A DNA stretch of 64,000 nt from Paralvinella palmiformis (GCA_025642065.1 JAODUP010000026.1:1264501-1328500); one strand, 5' to 3'; counted from the stretch's first letter, positions 1-12,089 are shown. Notes: generated by a model not told the origin, from the sequence alone. A program made the numbers and translations.

Positions 1-317
1 GATATTATTTAGTAAACAATGTTATAATAGTATTGATTGACTCAAAGAATCTCATTATCAGTTGTATTCACATTCAGAAATTCTCAACCGATGTGAAACT
101 TGACAGAGTTATCGTCTGTTCTAAATATAATTGTTAAGATATACTGACCCACTGTAGTATAAACACATTGTTTTATATTTATTTGTTTGACTATTACATT
201 TGAAGGCATGACAGGAAACACCAATTAAGCTACAATTATAGGCCTATTAGTTTAATAATTTATTTCGGTATCGAAATAGTGACTATCTTATGAGGCATAC
301 AGTATTATGTTAATAAT

Positions 318-353
<36 letters not shown>
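1..353. other. AT-rich intergenic DNA ending in (AT)n
   Basis: No coding signal was seen. The stretch is AT-rich and ends in an uninterrupted AT dinucleotide run at about 322-355. Confidence 0.6.
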
Positions 354-358
<5 letters not shown>

Positions 359-469
359 ACAGTTAATCTCAGGTAATATGTTAATTGTTAACTGAAATTT
401 AGTACACATTACATGAAAATTTCAGGTAATATACATATTACCTGATTATACAGAGTAAATGTAACATAT
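354..469. mobile_element. Small foldback (MITE-like) element
   Basis: The outer ends form an imperfect inverted repeat: TATGTTACAGTTA on the left, and on the right the complement of TATGTTACATTTA. Inside, a near-perfect palindrome at 422-445 has arms TCAGGTAATAT around a 2-base centre, and a third TCAGGTAATAT lies at about 368. Nested inverted repeats flanked by AT-rich DNA are typical of short non-autonomous DNA elements. No clear target duplication was found. Confidence 0.4.
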
Positions 470-1537
470 TTTAAAAAATATAAAATATATATATATATAT
501 ATATATGCTTATTCCTGTTGCTACACTCATATAATTATTCAATTCAATTTATTATGATGATATGCATCTGATTATTACAATATTAGTCAATTAGTAGGTA
601 AAATATTGTCAAAACTGAAATTCTCCAAGATACTCATAGGAACCCTTAGATTGTACAATCGTGTAAGACAAAGAAAATAACATAACAAAATTATAAATGA
701 GATAGAAAATCTGTTCTTGATATATATATATATATATATTGGAATAGATAACAAAGAAACGTTAACATTTTTAGCCTGCACGCCTATAGGTATACAATGT
801 CTTGTTGAAAATTGCATAAACAAATAGATTCTTCTATATGCAATACATTTGCATGAAAATTACATTCATAGGTGCATAATGAAAAATACCCAATCCTTAT
901 CACTGTCTTTGGGGAGGGGAATTTATTTGTTTTGCATAACGTTTTGAATGAAATGGAACGGCAACTGCTTGCTATACATGATACCGTTATGCCTACCAGT
1001 GTACTCGATACCCAACTTAGTTTAAACATTATTTATTAATCCCCAAACACATTAAACGTATACAAATAGGTCTTTACTAACATTTACATTATAAGTAGAA
1101 ACGGCATAGCGATCCAGCAGTGTGTCAAACTGGTGAAATGACGCCCCACCTTAATTAACATATTATAACTCTTAACCCTCCAAATCTGTCAGAATTATAA
1201 TATCAAAATAAATGTTTAGCACACGGTACCCTTATGGTAAGTTATGCCATAGTAACATACGGTATTCTGTTGTTATATTTCGATTTTGAAACCTACAACA
1301 GTGTTTAACGCATAATGGATATTGTTCCCAGCCCTAATTATACTTCTGGTTTTTTCTTCTTCATATTTCCAGAATTTATTCTGATAGAAATTGTGATCTG
1401 AAAACAAATCGTGAAATTAATTGTTATCGGGAGATTAATTTAGACAAGATTCTGTCACAGGGTCACGCAGCGGATTAGTTCCAATGATTCAATTTACACT
1501 GTAGGCAGAGAACTTAAATAGTCTTTGCTGCAAGCTC
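470..1537. other. AT-rich intergenic DNA
   Basis: Contains short TA runs at about 486-507 and 719-740. The few short open frames have no recognisable domain and look like chance. Nothing else was seen. Confidence 0.5.
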
Positions 1538-1561
1538 CATTGACCTAAATTTAGGTCAATG
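1538..1561. repeat. Perfect 24-bp palindrome with P-like TIR ends
   Basis: The sequence is its own exact reverse complement. It begins CATTGACCT and ends AGGTCAATG, the same outermost bases as the terminal inverted repeats of the P-like elements at 15.8 and 18.9 kb. The flanking 8-mers (gcaagctc and gtcagttt) match at only 4 of 8 positions, so an excision origin is weaker here than at 6172-6193. Confidence 0.55.
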
Positions 1562-2689
1562 GTCAGTTTGGAAGTGTCATTATTTTTTGTAGACAATTGA
1601 TAGTAAATAATATTGGGTTGCTGCTGATGTGAGTTCTAATTGGAGTTTGTGTTATCTAAATATACTAAAATACACGTTTTCGGTGCAAACCAATTTTTGT
1701 ATGTATTGTTTTATTATTTAATTAAAAAATTAAAACTTGCATTCTTCTTCTTTATTTCATATTCATAAGAATATACTATTACAAAAAATTCAAACACAAT
1801 TGAATAAGCAAACCGATATTAAATATTCAACATCGTGTATTTATAGTTAATATGTGCATGTACGGTAACTATTCAGTGCAGATCGAGTGTATTAAAGATC
1901 CAATGAAATTAATGGGAAATATTTTTCCATAATGGTTCGAGTGGTATTTGCAATGAACGATACGTCATGGATACATAATTTAATGGTTTCAACATACAGG
2001 TATCAATATCATTTTCAAATTAATATTTTCTTTCATTAAAGAAGCAATGTATACGTTAATTATAACTGGATTAACTAATTACTCTAGCAACCATTTTCTT
2101 AGTTACGCTAGTTGTTTATAATTTTTTTATAGATCTGGAAAATTTGGGATCTGATACATATCTGCACGTCTAGAATTTGCGCATGCGCAAGTCGCGGTTT
2201 TGTTGTTTTGTTGATCTTTATGAATTGTTATGATCTACCTGCGATGATAATCTTCCTATTATTATTATTGTTGTTGTTATTGTTGTTGTTGTTGCCTATT
2301 CTGGTACCAGACCATACATATATTTACATTGGTTTATTATTATTTAGATTTTTGCAGAATCACGGATGTGTTAATTAACTGTACAGTTTCTATGATTTCC
2401 TTTCAGCATCATATATAATGTAAACATTTAATATATAGCCAACTATTGATATACGTGACAACAGTGAATACATAACTCTGACTGGGATATTTGATCATGC
2501 TGTCATTAATTAATTCATGAAAGGTTAGATGTCCATTAATATATAATCAAGCGTCAGGGAGTAGATATGAGATATTACAGGTATGGGTTTGAAACATGGC
2601 TACTCTGTATTTGATGTTTGTAATAAATTGTCATCAGTATTCATGATTCTCAAAGCCAGCACCTCTACGAGATTTATCAACACACACAC
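1562..2689. other. AT-rich intergenic DNA
   Basis: No coding signal. A short (TTG/TTA)n triplet run lies at about 2256-2294. Nothing else was recognised. Confidence 0.5.
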
Positions 2690-2806
2690 ACAAAACATTG
2701 GCGTATGCCCCTTTTTAATATAATATTATCTTACAAATAACTTATCCAACAGAATCACTGGTAAAGAACAGCATAAGGAGAAAATGGCCGATAATTGAAA
2801 AACATT
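2690..2806 (+). repeat. Diverged copy of the 119-bp dispersed repeat
   Basis: After a short CA run, the sequence reads ATTGGCGT, then TTTAATATAATATTATCT, then AAGGAGAAAA. It follows the same order as the two nearly identical 119-bp units at 44689-44807 and 44865-44983, with substantial divergence. All three copies directly follow CA-rich DNA. Confidence 0.6.
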
Positions 2807-3494
2807 TTTAACAGCAAAATAAATTTTGGGGGGCGAAGCTATTTGTGAGACTAAATAATAGTCTACTGCTGTTGTCAGTGTGCTCTTGGATCATAACGTG
2901 CTCATCAAAAATAGATACATTTCAATGGAGTGTAAAATCATAGAGTATCATTATGTGAAGTTATCAAAAAGGACGGTTGATTAGCTCACAACAATATAGT
3001 GACGTTCTTTCTATATCATAATCTTTGATGGTTTGGCTTGTTTTGTTTATAGATTTTATCAAAATATTTTTTAATGATATAATACAATATGTATTACCTT
3101 ATTAAGCATCATATTCAGCAAATGAATGTCATGTTGAGGGATAAAGGTGTAGAGAAAAAAGTTCCTGTTTAAAAAACAAATCCAACATTTGTATAGCCAC
3201 CTATCTAGTTCTGCCGACTGCCATAAAGGGGCTCAGCTTAGATATTTAATTGTCAGAAAGAACATAACAATTTTGACCAAAGAATAAATTATTTAAAAAA
3301 AGTGGAAATTGTGATTATAACTTCAATGTCTTGATACTATTTACAAAATACATTTTTTTGTGGCAATAAGATGCTAATGGCCATTTCATAATATTGACAT
3401 AATAATAGTTCTTACCGTAATAAACTGATAAATACGATATATTATTTTAATATTTTATCACGATAGCGGATTTGTGGCTAGTAAAACGCAATAC
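2807..3494. other. AT-rich intergenic DNA
   Basis: No gene, RNA or repeat was recognised. Confidence 0.5.
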
Positions 3495-3515
3495 GTACAC
3501 ACACACGCGCGCACG

Positions 3516-3549
<34 letters not shown>
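3495..3549. repeat. (CA)n microsatellite with CG interruptions
   Basis: Simple CA repeat with CGCG/CACG interruptions in its first half. Confidence 0.9.
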
Positions 3550-3550
<1 letters not shown>

Positions 3551-3894
3551 CACAAAGAAAGAAACTGACCGTATTTCACCGATGTACTTACGAAAGTGGA
3601 CCCATAAGAGAGTACAAAAACACACAAACTTTTAATGGTCTACACTGTATTCATAGCATATTTATATCAAATAATTACATAACGATACACATAAGAAGTC
3701 ATTATCAAAAATTAAGGGTCTTCCGTTTCAGAGAAGAGACACGCGTTATCTAATGCTCTCTGTAGATCTCAGTAACTCGGCTTATTGTCTAATTCTCTTG
3801 TGGAGTTGTTACTACATTCACTCCCTGAACATGTTATGTAATCAAATACTATAGCTTCTTTCCGTCACCTTGCCTATAAGATAATCCAACTCCT

Positions 3895-3982
3895 GTACTA
3901 GGTGTCAGAAGTCAACACCAGGTGGCTGTGCCCAATAGGCGACAGCCAGGGTCTGTACCCCAAAGTTACAAGTACTAGGTGT
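3895..3982 (-). repeat. Two-hairpin short repeat, copy 1, with 11-bp direct repeats
   Basis: A 66-bp core (3906-3971) lies between two perfect copies of GTACTAGGTGT at 3895-3905 and 3972-3982, which look like a target-site duplication. On the minus strand the core has a small GGG/CCC stem followed by a longer stem at 3924-3947: GGCTGT pairs with ACAGCC and, after a bulged C, GCC pairs with GGC. The same arrangement occurs at 15.4, 34.4 and 49.4 kb. The 11-bp duplication suggests LINE-assisted retroposition. Confidence 0.65.
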
Positions 3983-4055
3983 GCCACTGAGCTCGATTGT
4001 TTTCGAGGATACTAAATGGCGCTATAGAAGTTTGTAATTATTATTATTATTATCT
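3983..4055 (+). mobile_element. SINE 3'-tail remnant with (ATT)n
   Basis: Contains AAATGGCGCTATAGAAG followed by TTTGTA and an ATT run. GGCGCTATA-type 3' ends followed by ATT repeats are characteristic of L2/CR1-mobilised elements. No complete tRNA head was identified upstream. Confidence 0.45.
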
Positions 4056-4499
4056 ATATAGTATCAGATCACCAATAATCGTACACAAAAAATAAGTGTT
4101 ACACAAAGATCAATATTGTTTACAAACTTTCAAAGTCGTATAATCATCTAGACACGGTTTAGTCAAGTTTTAATTATTATGTGGCAGATATATTTGAGGA
4201 AGTGATACCTTTATAAAATAGATCTTTATTGGATTTCGTGCCTTTGATAGTTGGCAGGCAGCCTTCCGGGATGGATACATTATGTCTAAATCATATTATT
4301 TATATTATCATACAAGTACCTGCCTGATAAATGAATCAGAAACAATTATTATTTATTGATGCTATATTTATAGATAATCTTTTACATGGGCTTTTACAAT
4401 ATAATCCCACCATCAACTCCCACATGATGATGATGATAATGATGATGATGACTGATGTTTCATAATATCTTATCACCATCCAACCAAATAGATGATTAC

Positions 4500-4610
4500 A
4501 ACGCAATCAAACACTGGTCATCTGGTTTGTGGATCTGAACTGAGGTAGTCCCGTTTTCTAGTTTGGCGCTCTACCGCCTAGCTATGACGACCCAACAGAA
4601 CCAACTTACG
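4500..4610 (-). mobile_element. tRNA-like SINE head remnant
   Basis: On the minus strand, GGGTCGTCATAGCTAGGCGG followed by TAGAGCGCC resembles a tRNA 5' half with box A. GTTCAGATCC resembles a decayed box B. No acceptor-stem pairing supports a working tRNA gene. Confidence 0.4.
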
Positions 4611-5167
4611 GCAGTTTGAAGTCCGCTGAGGTCATTTTCTTTGCTCGAAGAAAGATAATGACAACAGCAATTAAAATAGGCTACGGCAAACTAAAAATGT
4701 AAATGTGACTATTAGCTCATCTCCCACCGGACATAGTACAGTATATCCAGAAAAATGTCTTTTAATCAAAAACATTTCTTACAATCTCTCTAATTTTCGT
4801 TTCGTTATATATGTTAATTAGTTCTAACCGGGGTTTCAAAAAATCTGATTGAAATAATATTTGATTAAAACAAATATAAATCGTGTTTGTTGGAATTTTT
4901 AATTAAAACAGTCGAAATGTGATCTAAATGGGCCCAAATACAGCAATATACCACGTGTCAATATAAATATTAAATAATGGCTACATGATGTTGAAATATA
5001 AATGTAATTCAATTATAGATTTGTCTTGAAGACATTTCTTGGCTTCGATTCTATTTGGCATAAAGCGCTGTTTCATAATTTAACATGGAAAATTTCCTAT
5101 ATTCATTGGCTGCTATTGTAACGATGGTATAGTAGTGGTGTGTATTAAGTGAAGTGGAAAATTTAGC
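4611..5167. other. AT-rich intergenic DNA
   Basis: No supported feature. Confidence 0.5.
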
Positions 5168-5640
5168 AATATGTTCGAAGTAACAAAAGGTACGATACAA
5201 GGTAGTATTTTATCGCCAAAGTTATTTAATATTTTTATTGATTATCTGTTGCTAGAGTTATAGGCGATGTCTGATAAAGTTTGTATTGTTAATTATTCAT
5301 TTAATGTGTTTGCATAAGCTGATGATGATACTGTTTTCTGTACCTCAGTCATTGTGCCACAGAGACTAATAGATAAAGGTGCTGATTATGCTTTAAGGTG
5401 GAGGTTCAAATTTAGTTTTGCGAAAACAAAATGTATGGTATTATCTGAAAAAAGTCTCAGCTCAGAACCTATCTGTTATCTTAATAGTCATCGTCTTGAA
5501 AATGTCAACAGTCTAGAAATCTTGAAGGTAGTCTTTGAAGATTGTCCATCTGTCTCCCAGACTGGCTCTGTGGACAAGCGAACAGAAAAAATGTAGAAGG
5601 TCTTTTTATGGTATGCGCGATATAAGTATATCTTACCCAG
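5168..5640 (+). pseudogene. LINE reverse-transcriptase fragment, broken
   Basis: Conceptual translation across stop codons follows the non-LTR reverse-transcriptase core in order. First comes a GTIQGSILSPKLFNIFIDYLL block, matching the family G-x-x-Q-G-x-x-L-S-P-x-L-F motif. Next is an A-stop-ADDD stretch in place of the catalytic Y/F-A-D-D. The open segment at 5354-5596 then has LIDKGADYALRW and FAKTKCMV, the usual helix and lysine block after the catalytic motif. At least two in-frame stops are present and both ends are missing, so it is a dead 5'- and 3'-truncated relic. The clade cannot be assigned from this piece. Confidence 0.8.
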
Positions 5641-6163
5641 GCTTAGAAACTTATGCTAAAGCATACATATGATGTGTCAGCCAATTTTATTATTGTATAT
5701 GTTGGTGATTTATCCGCCGAGATAATGTTATATATGATTATTTATTCCGTGTTATATACATGTTTGTGTGACATTTTATTTGTATGAATATGCAATTCTG
5801 TGATTTATATTTCCTCAGAAATGGGGGTTGACTGAAATAAGTAAATAAATAAATCAGTAATCATTTTAAATGCCATTTAGCATCGTTTTACGTCCATAAT
5901 AAAAATCAGAATAGCCACTAAAAGTCAATAAAATAATAACTAACGATATACATTTCTTTTAATATTTTACCTTTATTTAAATCGTCATCGAAATTAAAGA
6001 TTTATGGTAAACAATTCCAGTTCTATATCCGCTAACTGAACTATGGACTCGTAATTCTAACCCACTTTGGAGGAGGTAATTAAAATCACATTTTTGGAAG
6101 CATATTTTTGCCCTTGCACGGTGGAGCCAGTTTAAGATTTGGCTAGATTTTTTATAATTGTTG
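5641..6163. other. AT-rich intergenic DNA
   Basis: No supported gene. The short minus-strand frame at 5977-6285 has no recognisable domain and spans the transposon scar at 6172-6193. Confidence 0.5.
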
Positions 6164-6201
6164 GTGTGTCTCATTGACCCTTTTAGGTCAATGGCGTGTC
6201 T
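6164..6201. mobile_element. P-like transposon footprint with 8-bp duplication
   Basis: A 22-bp insert at 6172-6193 reads CATTGACC, six bases, then GGTCAATG. These are the two terminal ends of the P-like family with everything between them missing. It is bounded by gtgtgtct (6164-6171) and gcgtgtct (6194-6201), which match at 7 of 8 positions. P-element excision typically leaves the 8-bp target duplication plus a short piece of each TIR, which is the structure seen here. An extreme internal deletion is the alternative. Confidence 0.6.
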
Positions 6202-7883
6202 GACCAGTCCCCGAGCTGTCAACGACAATAAGTAAAACTCGAGATCGTATTTGATCGGAACTGTCCACATTTTCGGCGTCGTCATTATTATGGAACAACG
6301 TCCGTCCTTATCGACGAGACATTTGGCTGAGTCTAGATTATGGGGTCACTGAATTGCGGTTGTACGTATTGACCTAACATTTGACCCATAATGTCACGCT
6401 TAAATGTCGGGCTGATAAACTCAGTGACGCGAGCATATCCCATTGTCTGGGATTCGTACAGGTTGGAGGGCACGAAATTCGTCAGCTTTTCTTGTTTTCG
6501 CCAATGACGAAATGCGTCCAACTGATAAATTGGTACATTTTTAGGTTTAAAAAATTTAAAGGAGACTAAATAAGATATTATATAAAAAATGCGATATTTA
6601 CGACATATATGTCACACTGTTTTTTTTTTAAAATTATTATTTTTAGTTTAAAGAAAGACATTATTTTTCGTGTCCGAAAAGTGTCCTATCTGTCCAGTCT
6701 CTGGGTAAATAATACGGCGAGGAAGGAAAGGTCGGAATATATTCTTGAATTGAATTTTCAGATTTCACGATCCGGGAGAGAAGGTATGGGCGTCACGTGG
6801 GCGGGCTAGAGTGTCACCCAGCTCGATCCATCAAAAATGTAGAGAGAGAGGGAGAGAGAGAGAGAGAGGGTGGCTGCGTGGGTGGGACAGAGTTCATAGA
6901 AAGACAACCAGAGCACGAACTAGGAAGATGACTAACGTTTATATTGTCCGTCTACACTCTAGACACACCAACGTGGTTGATCTCTAACGTATCGTTGTTG
7001 TTGTTGTTACGGATTTTGGGTAATATGAGCGACGTTTTATCACTTATTTGGCGGATAACTTAACAAATGTGTTTCTGACGTTGACAGGATGTCAGATTAA
7101 CATCAAGCCATCGTCCCGCTAATAAAATATCCTCTTCATGGCCCATATCAGGGTCGTCTTGCCCACGGGTTCCACGAGCATAGGGACCCTATACTAATCT
7201 ATGTATGTTGTGACTTGTTGTCAATAAATAACTACTATGCTATACTATTACTAAACTATAAAAATGTGTTACTATATTACAAGTGGATATTGGCATTCGC
7301 ATCTGATGTAATATCACGGTCACCTCAACAACCTCACGTGTGTGTATGTGTCCGGATCTCGGCCATTTACATTTTTATCCCTGTAGGTGGTTGTGTAGGT
7401 AGGGGCCCCAGTACACTAATTTGCCCGGGGGCCTATAATGCTGTTAAGATTGCGCTGGTCTATACGTGCACAGCTCGACTAGAAACTGTGGAACGAGTAT
7501 AACAGAAAGGTTACGTCAGATATAATAAGTTAGAAATATAAATAAAATTGACGAATGAGAGAGAGTAATATCCGTCCGAAATGTTCAAATCTCTCATAAA
7601 CGAAATCAAAAATTATTTTCTACATTGAGATAAGACTCTGACGATGTGTGTTGTTTTCTGGACATTGTTTTGTTATCGCTGTTTGTGTATATAGGCATAT
7701 GTCAGCTAGAGATTATATTGAATCGATAGATAACACTATCGCGTGGCATCTTATACTCAATGAATCTCTAACGGGTTATATTTAAGTGAATGTAGACGGG
7801 AATTTAACAGTGATAGAACATTTGTCTATAACAGACACTTAGCTTAGAATTGCATTAAGATTAAATAAGTGAGTCTGCCCCCC
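6202..7883. other. Intergenic DNA without a supported gene
   Basis: Contains a GA-rich run at about 6841-6868. The short open frames have no domain content. Nothing else was recognised. Confidence 0.5.
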
Positions 7884-8020
7884 CCCCCTCTCACTTCCCC
7901 CCCCCTCTCTCTGAGTCTCTCTCTCTCTCTCTGAGTGTGTGCGTCTCTCTTCCCCCCTCTCTCTCTCTCTGTGTCTGTCTCTCGCTCGAGCGCTGTCTTC
8001 TCTCTCTCTGAGTGTGTTCG

Positions 8021-8112
<92 letters not shown>
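7884..8112. repeat. Compound microsatellite (CT)n-(TA)n-(TG)n
   Basis: A polypyrimidine block is followed by CT repeats, then TA, then TG. The same order occurs again at 8281-8418, so the two compound arrays may share a common origin. Confidence 0.9.
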
Positions 8113-8280
8113 TGTGAATGTGTATGTGTGTTTTATGTTACATATAATAAAGGCGTGGGCTCAGGTTCTTACAAATTATGACCAAACGACTACTACCTAA
8201 ATAGAAAACAAATTATATATATTAGTACATATATAATGCAGCTATAATTGGAAATGAAAGCATTTATATCAGTACATATA

Positions 8281-8418
<138 letters not shown>

Positions 8419-8817
8419 ATGTAGTACCAAGTACCAATAGTGTAATGGCCATATAAAGTTTATTTCAGGCTTACACCAACAATCAGATAGCGCATCTATA
8501 TATAATAATTCTATAAATAAACATATCACTGTATCGAGATAAATACGTCATCACTAATGATACACATTAACCAATTTATTTTTATAATAAACCTCTCAAA
8601 CTTGAACACATCCTTTCAATCTTTCCATCTACAGGTTTGGAATCAGCCAATCAACACCTGCCTCAGATGAGAGACGACAATGAAAGGCGACTGATGCGCC
8701 TTCTTATACAAGAAAATGTCACATCACTGAACATACTAAATAGTCGATCACCTGTTAGTTGTCATATAGTTCTAACATCTTTGTTGTGTTCTATTTACAA
8801 TTAGGTAATTTTACTGT

Positions 8818-8861
<44 letters not shown>
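8818..8861. repeat. (TG)n microsatellite
   Basis: Simple TG repeat. The DNA from 8419 to about 9296 outside it has no supported gene. Confidence 0.9.
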
Positions 8862-8862
<1 letters not shown>

Positions 8863-9295
8863 TGCGCACGTGTGTAACAAAATCATGATTTAAAAATATT
8901 GATAAATATATTACAATAATCAGAATATAGCTATACAACCTATATTGCCCATACTGACAACCCTATACTGAGTATGTGCGTGAATATTTGTCAAATACAC
9001 CACGAAAAATATAACATTCAGGAATATGTATACATACATTTGCTTTTTAAAGTTTAAACCATCGCCTGGTATAGACAACATAACGTATCCAGACGTGACA
9101 TCATCAGACATGGGGTAGTTCAACGAAGTACATACATAGATAACAACCCATGTTACAGAAACCCATGTTACAGAAACCCATGTTACAAATATACGGCCAT
9201 ACAGAGATCGCAAATTATCACAAATAAACATAGTTAGAGACTGTTAATACATAACAAATGGACCTAACACTGTACGCTCTTGGAAGGGCATTTAT

Positions 9296-9296
<1 letters not shown>

Positions 9297-9334
<38 letters not shown>
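9297..9334. repeat. (TA)n microsatellite
   Basis: Simple TA repeat. Surrounding short frames show no domain. Confidence 0.9.
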
Positions 9335-9337
<3 letters not shown>

Positions 9338-9649
9338 TCAGGCCCACATTTCAAGGACTAATCAATTCTGTAACGGTGCAAATCTGTCTTAATTTTCCCG
9401 TCATTATCTGTGTTTATTTCGCATTATTCGGGTTCCGGCGTTTATTTTACAGTATTTATTTTACACTATTTTTACACCTATATACAACCTCTATTTACAC
9501 AACAGAAACCTTGGCGTCTAGATAGCAATATTTACACGATATCGTGTAGAAGGCTATATTATGTTATAACGGTTGTATTGACAAGAACATAGCTCTGAGC
9601 AAATTATAGCGGCATGACGTAAATAAAGCTGTTGTTATAGCATTGGGTA

Positions 9650-10250
9650 CCAGAAGATCATGCTAAGTGGATTATAGCAGATTGTACTTATAGCAGATTG
9701 CTGTAACACGGATTGCACATAGCAGATCGTTTTAACGTGGCCTATGGTTGCTAAGTCCAAAAATTGTCTAGAAGAGATCGCTCCATCACCACGGACTGGC
9801 TGCAGGAGGTCATAATAGCATGGTCCATAGCAGATCATACAGGTATCGTCTGTTGTAGATCATAGCAGTTCGACCCAACGTAGATCATAAAAGTATGATC
9901 TAAAACAGGTCATTCCAGCTTGGTCTATAGAAGATCACAACAGCATGGTCAGTGGCAGATCATTCTAGCTTGATCTGTAGCAGATCACAATAGCATGGTC
10001 TATGGGAGATCATTCTAGCTTGAATAATAGCGGATCAATCTAGCACGGTTTATGGCAAATCATTCTAGCATGGACTGTGGCAGTTCATTCCAGCGTGATC
10101 TATGACAGATCGTTCTAGCATGAATTATAGGAGATCAATCTAGCACGAATGGCAGATCGTTCTGGCATGAATTATAACAGATCAATCTGGCACGATCTAC
10201 GGCAGATCGTTCTAGCATGAATCATAGCAGATCAATCTAGCATCGTTTCT
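9650..10250. repeat. Imperfect minisatellite, AGATC-rich
   Basis: A unit of roughly 30-45 bp, built from CAGATCATTCTAGC followed by ATGATCTATAG, recurs with many substitutions and length changes. Decay between units suggests an old array. Confidence 0.7.
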
Positions 10251-10822
10251 ATCCCGCCGCGATGAGGCTGATTATAAATGAGGGTTAGTAAAAGTCGCCT
10301 TAACATCTTCTATAAGACATACCTGATTGTTATAAGATCATCAATACTAATTGTTATAGCCACATCACGTTACTACAGTATTCTATATTGCATTAGCAAC
10401 AACAACGAACTATAATTGCATTAGAGACAGACAGACTGCTATAATTGAAACACGACAAACTGTAATTAAATCAGCAATGACGTAATGGCAGATTGTACTA
10501 ACATGAGCCACGGCAGATTGTATGAACTCGCACCAACCAACATTGGCCACAGACCAAGGAATACAATAATAATAATACAAACCACGCTAGATCATAGTAA
10601 CATAGACTATGACATGTTACAGTAACATGGGCCATGACAGATTATAATAACATGTTATATTGTTGTAACATGAAATATAGTACACGATATTACCTAGATC
10701 ATTTCATTTTGTTATAAAAAGGACGAGATCTGTTATACTCCTATTACTGGAATGAATATATACATAATTTATACTTATGGGTGGCAATCTTACTATGCAG
10801 AATTGTAGTTAATATTATTGCT

Positions 10823-10825
<3 letters not shown>
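10251..10825. other. AT-rich DNA with weak internal repetition
   Basis: Short recurring pieces such as CATGGGCCATGACAGATTA appear at about 10500-10660. No gene was recognised. Confidence 0.45.

Positions 10826-10860
<35 letters not shown>
10826..10860. repeat. (AT)n microsatellite
   Basis: Simple AT repeat. Confidence 0.9.
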
Positions 10861-10862
<2 letters not shown>

Positions 10863-11126
10863 TATTGTATTTAAAAGTGGATACACTTGTTGAATAACAA
10901 AAGTATACACATATGTGAACATATTGGTGCATCACGAATCAAACTCTGTACGATATCCAGTCAAATTTATGAATATATATCGACTTCTCTTCAAACACAA
11001 ATAATAAGCATAGGAAATATTCCGGGGGACTTAAATATCACCATCCGAAGTTAAACCACAAGCTCTGGCATATTTAAAAAATAACAACAACTTAACTGGA
11101 ATCCATTTGCACTTCTAATGAAAACT

Positions 11127-11161
<35 letters not shown>

Positions 11162-11253
11162 CACAACATATATATATGTATATATATATATATATATATA
11201 TAACACGTTTTGCTATATATATATATATATATATATATATAGCAAAATGTGTT
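11127..11253. repeat. (CA)n and an AT-cored inverted repeat
   Basis: A CA run is followed by TA repeats and then an inverted repeat whose arms are AACACGTTTTGCTA and its near complement TAGCAAAATGTGTT, with an AT core between them. It lies just beyond the receptor stop codon, in the region where a 3'UTR would be expected. Confidence 0.7.
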
Positions 11254-11340
11254 GCTTAAAAGTGAGACGTTCCAGTTTATGGCTCTATATACCAACAACA
11301 AATATTAATACGATGGTGTTCAGTTATAGAATTATAATAT

Positions 11341-12061
11341 TTACACTAAGCTGTTATTAGTAATATTTGTTGACACCATCGGCGTGAGGCCGTTCATCTC
11401 GGTGCTACTGCTACGCCGCTTCTTGCTCGCCCTGATCCAGAAACATCGCCAACAGCAGACCGTCCGGTAGAAGTGTTTCTGGAAGCTGTCGTTCATGAAG
11501 CAGTAGACGACCGGATTCGTGCAGCAGTTGCTGTAGCCGCTGAGCTGGAAGAAGGCCATGGCCAGCCTCTGGCCGGGGTCGTGCGGCGAGTACTCGTGGA
11601 ACAGCGTGTAGACGTGCCAGGTGAAGAACGGGAACCAGGACAGCGCGAACAGGAGCACGATCAGGGCGAGCATGCGCACTATCCGCTTCTTTTCCTCGAG
11701 CCGGCGGCCAGAGTCACGTGCCGCGTCGGGCGTCTCTCCTATTGGCTGCCTCCGCCAGAGCCGGTTGATGATGCAGCCGTAGGTGGCGAACAAGATGGCG
11801 ACCGGGAGCAGGTAGAGCAGGAGATAGAAGTAGAGCGTGTAGACGACATCCCAGTGCGGAGCGGTGAAGTATTCCACGCAAGCGGCGGCCATGCCGAGCT
11901 GGCCATCTTCGTCGATGACCAGGAACTGGTGGATCTTCTGGATGAAAAGCTGTGGCAGTACCATCAGGAGTCCGGCGACCCAGAAGACCAGGATCAGTAT
12001 CCCGGCACGCTCTATCGTGTGTACGTAGCGGGCTCTCAGTGGATGGCAGATGGCGTAATAC
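11341..12061 (-). CDS. Peptide GPCR, exon 2 (TM4-TM7 and C-terminus)
   Basis: Second and last coding exon of a class A GPCR, residues 196-435 of the joined protein. The acceptor TTTTCGATCTTCCAG precedes a single G that completes the arginine codon AG|G, so the exon opens with DRY-Y-AICHPL. Visible landmarks: TM4 tryptophan in VFWVAGLL; the loop-2 cysteine in AAACVEYF, which should pair with Cys171 of exon 1; TM5 proline in LLYLLPVAIL; TM6 LLFALSWFPFF, with SWFP for the usual CWxP; TM7 NPVVY followed by YCFMN; a CCWRC cluster suited to palmitoylation; and a basic, Ser-rich tail. The stop is TAA at 11341-11343. The family pattern (DRYYAICHPL, YCFMN after TM7) is closest to orexin/allatotropin and CCK-type receptors. 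It should couple a neuropeptide to G proteins at the plasma membrane; the ligand is unknown. Confidence 0.93.
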
Positions 12062-12089
12062 CTGGAAGATCGAAAACGAGGCTGGACTA

